From JBCBKZ01 sp039026975 (GTDB lineage: Bacteria; Bacteroidota; Bacteroidia; J057), in the NCBI GenBank assembly GCA_039026975.1, contig JBCCLI010000348.1:1-7072 (forward strand): 7,072 nt of DNA. The letters are read 5' to 3'. Below the pieces are notes generated by a model, which saw only the letters and a list, made by a program, of their open reading frames with translations, made no database searches and was not told the origin of the DNA. The translations under genes were made by a program, and so were the position numbers. Below, one piece after another: positions 6,588-7,072 of the stretch (its first letter is position 1; every line of letters begins with the position of its first letter).

Positions 6588-7072
6588 ATGCAAATAGCCA
6601 TACACAACTGGATGCGAGCGGAACCCCTGGAAAAAACCCTCGCCAGAATTTCTTCTCAAGGATATGATTCTCTGGAAATCCAGGGAACCCCCGAAGCCTA
6701 TAACACCAAGGATGTACGCAAGGCACTTAAGGAATATGGACTCAGCTGCTGGGGTTCAGTTACCCTTATGATGGACGGGAGAAATTTATTGGCTAAGGAT
6801 GAAGGCACTCGCGCCAGTTCGGTGCAGTATGTGAAGGATGTGATCACCATGGTAAAGGAGCTGGATGGCCATATGGTAAGTGTGGTTCCCGGGACTGTAG
6901 GGAAGATCGTTCCTGATGGAAGGCCTGATGAAGAATGGAAGTGGGCTGTAGCGTCTATGCGGGAATGCTATGAGTTTGCCGAAAAGGCAGGTATCAAAAT
7001 AGGCATAGAACCTATCAATCGATTTGAGACCTATTTTATCAATAGAGCTGATCAGGCACTAGCCTTGGCAGA
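6588..7072 (+). CDS. Sugar isomerase/epimerase, xylose-isomerase-like TIM barrel (3' end outside window)
   Basis: The frame opens at ATG 6588 and runs to the window edge without a stop (161 complete codons). It begins MQIAIHNWMRAEPLEKTLAR, and GYDSLEIQG at residues 25-33 is the beta-strand/helix pattern at the start of this barrel family (AP_endonuc_2-like). IGIEPINRFETYFIN around residues 139-153 closely resembles the metal-binding motif of D-tagatose/D-psicose 3-epimerases, with Glu141 (7008-7010) the first metal ligand; the remaining ligands should lie downstream. These cytoplasmic, metal-dependent enzymes interconvert keto-sugars or sugar phosphates. There is no signal peptide and no Shine-Dalgarno. 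It is transcribed away from the ThuA-like gene, fitting a sugar-catabolic neighbourhood. A precise substrate, or a 3-epimerase rather than isomerase role, cannot be settled from half a protein. Confidence 0.9.
   Translation, partial: MQIAIHNWMRAEPLEKTLARISSQGYDSLEIQGTPEAYNTKDVRKALKEYGLSCWGSVTLMMDGRNLLAKDEGTRASSVQYVKDVITMVKELDGHMVSVVPGTVGKIVPDGRPDEEWKWAVASMRECYEFAEKAGIKIGIEPINRFETYFINRADQALALA

Noticed and set aside
6483..6590. Bacteroidota-type promoter (TTTG with TAnnTTTG) before the epimerase gene
   Set aside because: Only TTTG is present; no TAnnTTTG lies at a suitable distance, and the TAGCTTTA at 6581 overlaps the start codon region.

Overview
The window looks like a piece of a Bacteroidota chromosome, probably a Cytophagales-type heterotroph. 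Three things suggest this: start codons mostly lack Shine-Dalgarno sequences, two extracytoplasmic lipoproteins belong to families abundant in Bacteroidota and Planctomycetota (a beta-propeller/cytochrome c CxxCH protein and a ThuA-like protein), and a GxxExxY gene sits between CACGAAT palindromes. This placement is inference; there is no rRNA or other marker gene here.

Layout. (1) 1-363 (+) is the 3' end of a D-isomer-specific 2-hydroxyacid dehydrogenase. Only 21 bases later, 385-3540 (+) encodes a 1051-residue lipoprotein that joins an SGNH-like domain without its expected catalytic residues, a PVC-type beta-propeller 'dehydrogenase' domain, a helical HEAT-like region and a C-terminal cytochrome c. 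(2) 3549-4089 is a compact cassette: a 50-bp palindrome, a GxxExxY-family PD-(D/E)XK-like gene (3648-4022, +) and a related 56-bp palindrome. (3) 4101-4207 (-) is a decayed copy of the last ~35 codons of the ThuA-like gene that lies 1.1 kb further on. (4) 4299-5060 (-) is a toxin-antitoxin operon: a UPF0175 antitoxin followed by a DUF3368 PIN toxin whose frame is broken by one TGA. (5) 5229-6371 (-) is the intact ThuA-like lipoprotein gene. (6) 6588-7072 (+) is the 5' part of a sugar isomerase/epimerase of the xylose-isomerase-like TIM-barrel superfamily, divergent from the ThuA gene across 216 bases.

How it fits together. The outer genes (dehydrogenase, CxxCH lipoprotein, ThuA lipoprotein, sugar epimerase) form a plausible carbohydrate or polyol oxidation/isomerisation neighbourhood, with the two lipoproteins in the cell envelope and the two enzymes in the cytoplasm. 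The substrate cannot be read from the sequence. The convergent gap between the CxxCH gene and the ThuA gene has become an accessory hotspot of about 1.7 kb holding the palindrome cassette, the ThuA 3'-end remnant and the toxin-antitoxin module. The remnant and the intact ThuA 3' end are direct repeats that bracket the toxin-antitoxin operon; nearly all of their differences are synonymous.

Gaps. 4208-4298 and 5061-5228 hold nothing I can name; the latter should contain the antitoxin promoter. The divergent region 6372-6587 shows no convincing promoter motif. I see no rRNA, tRNA, CRISPR array, transposase or integrase.
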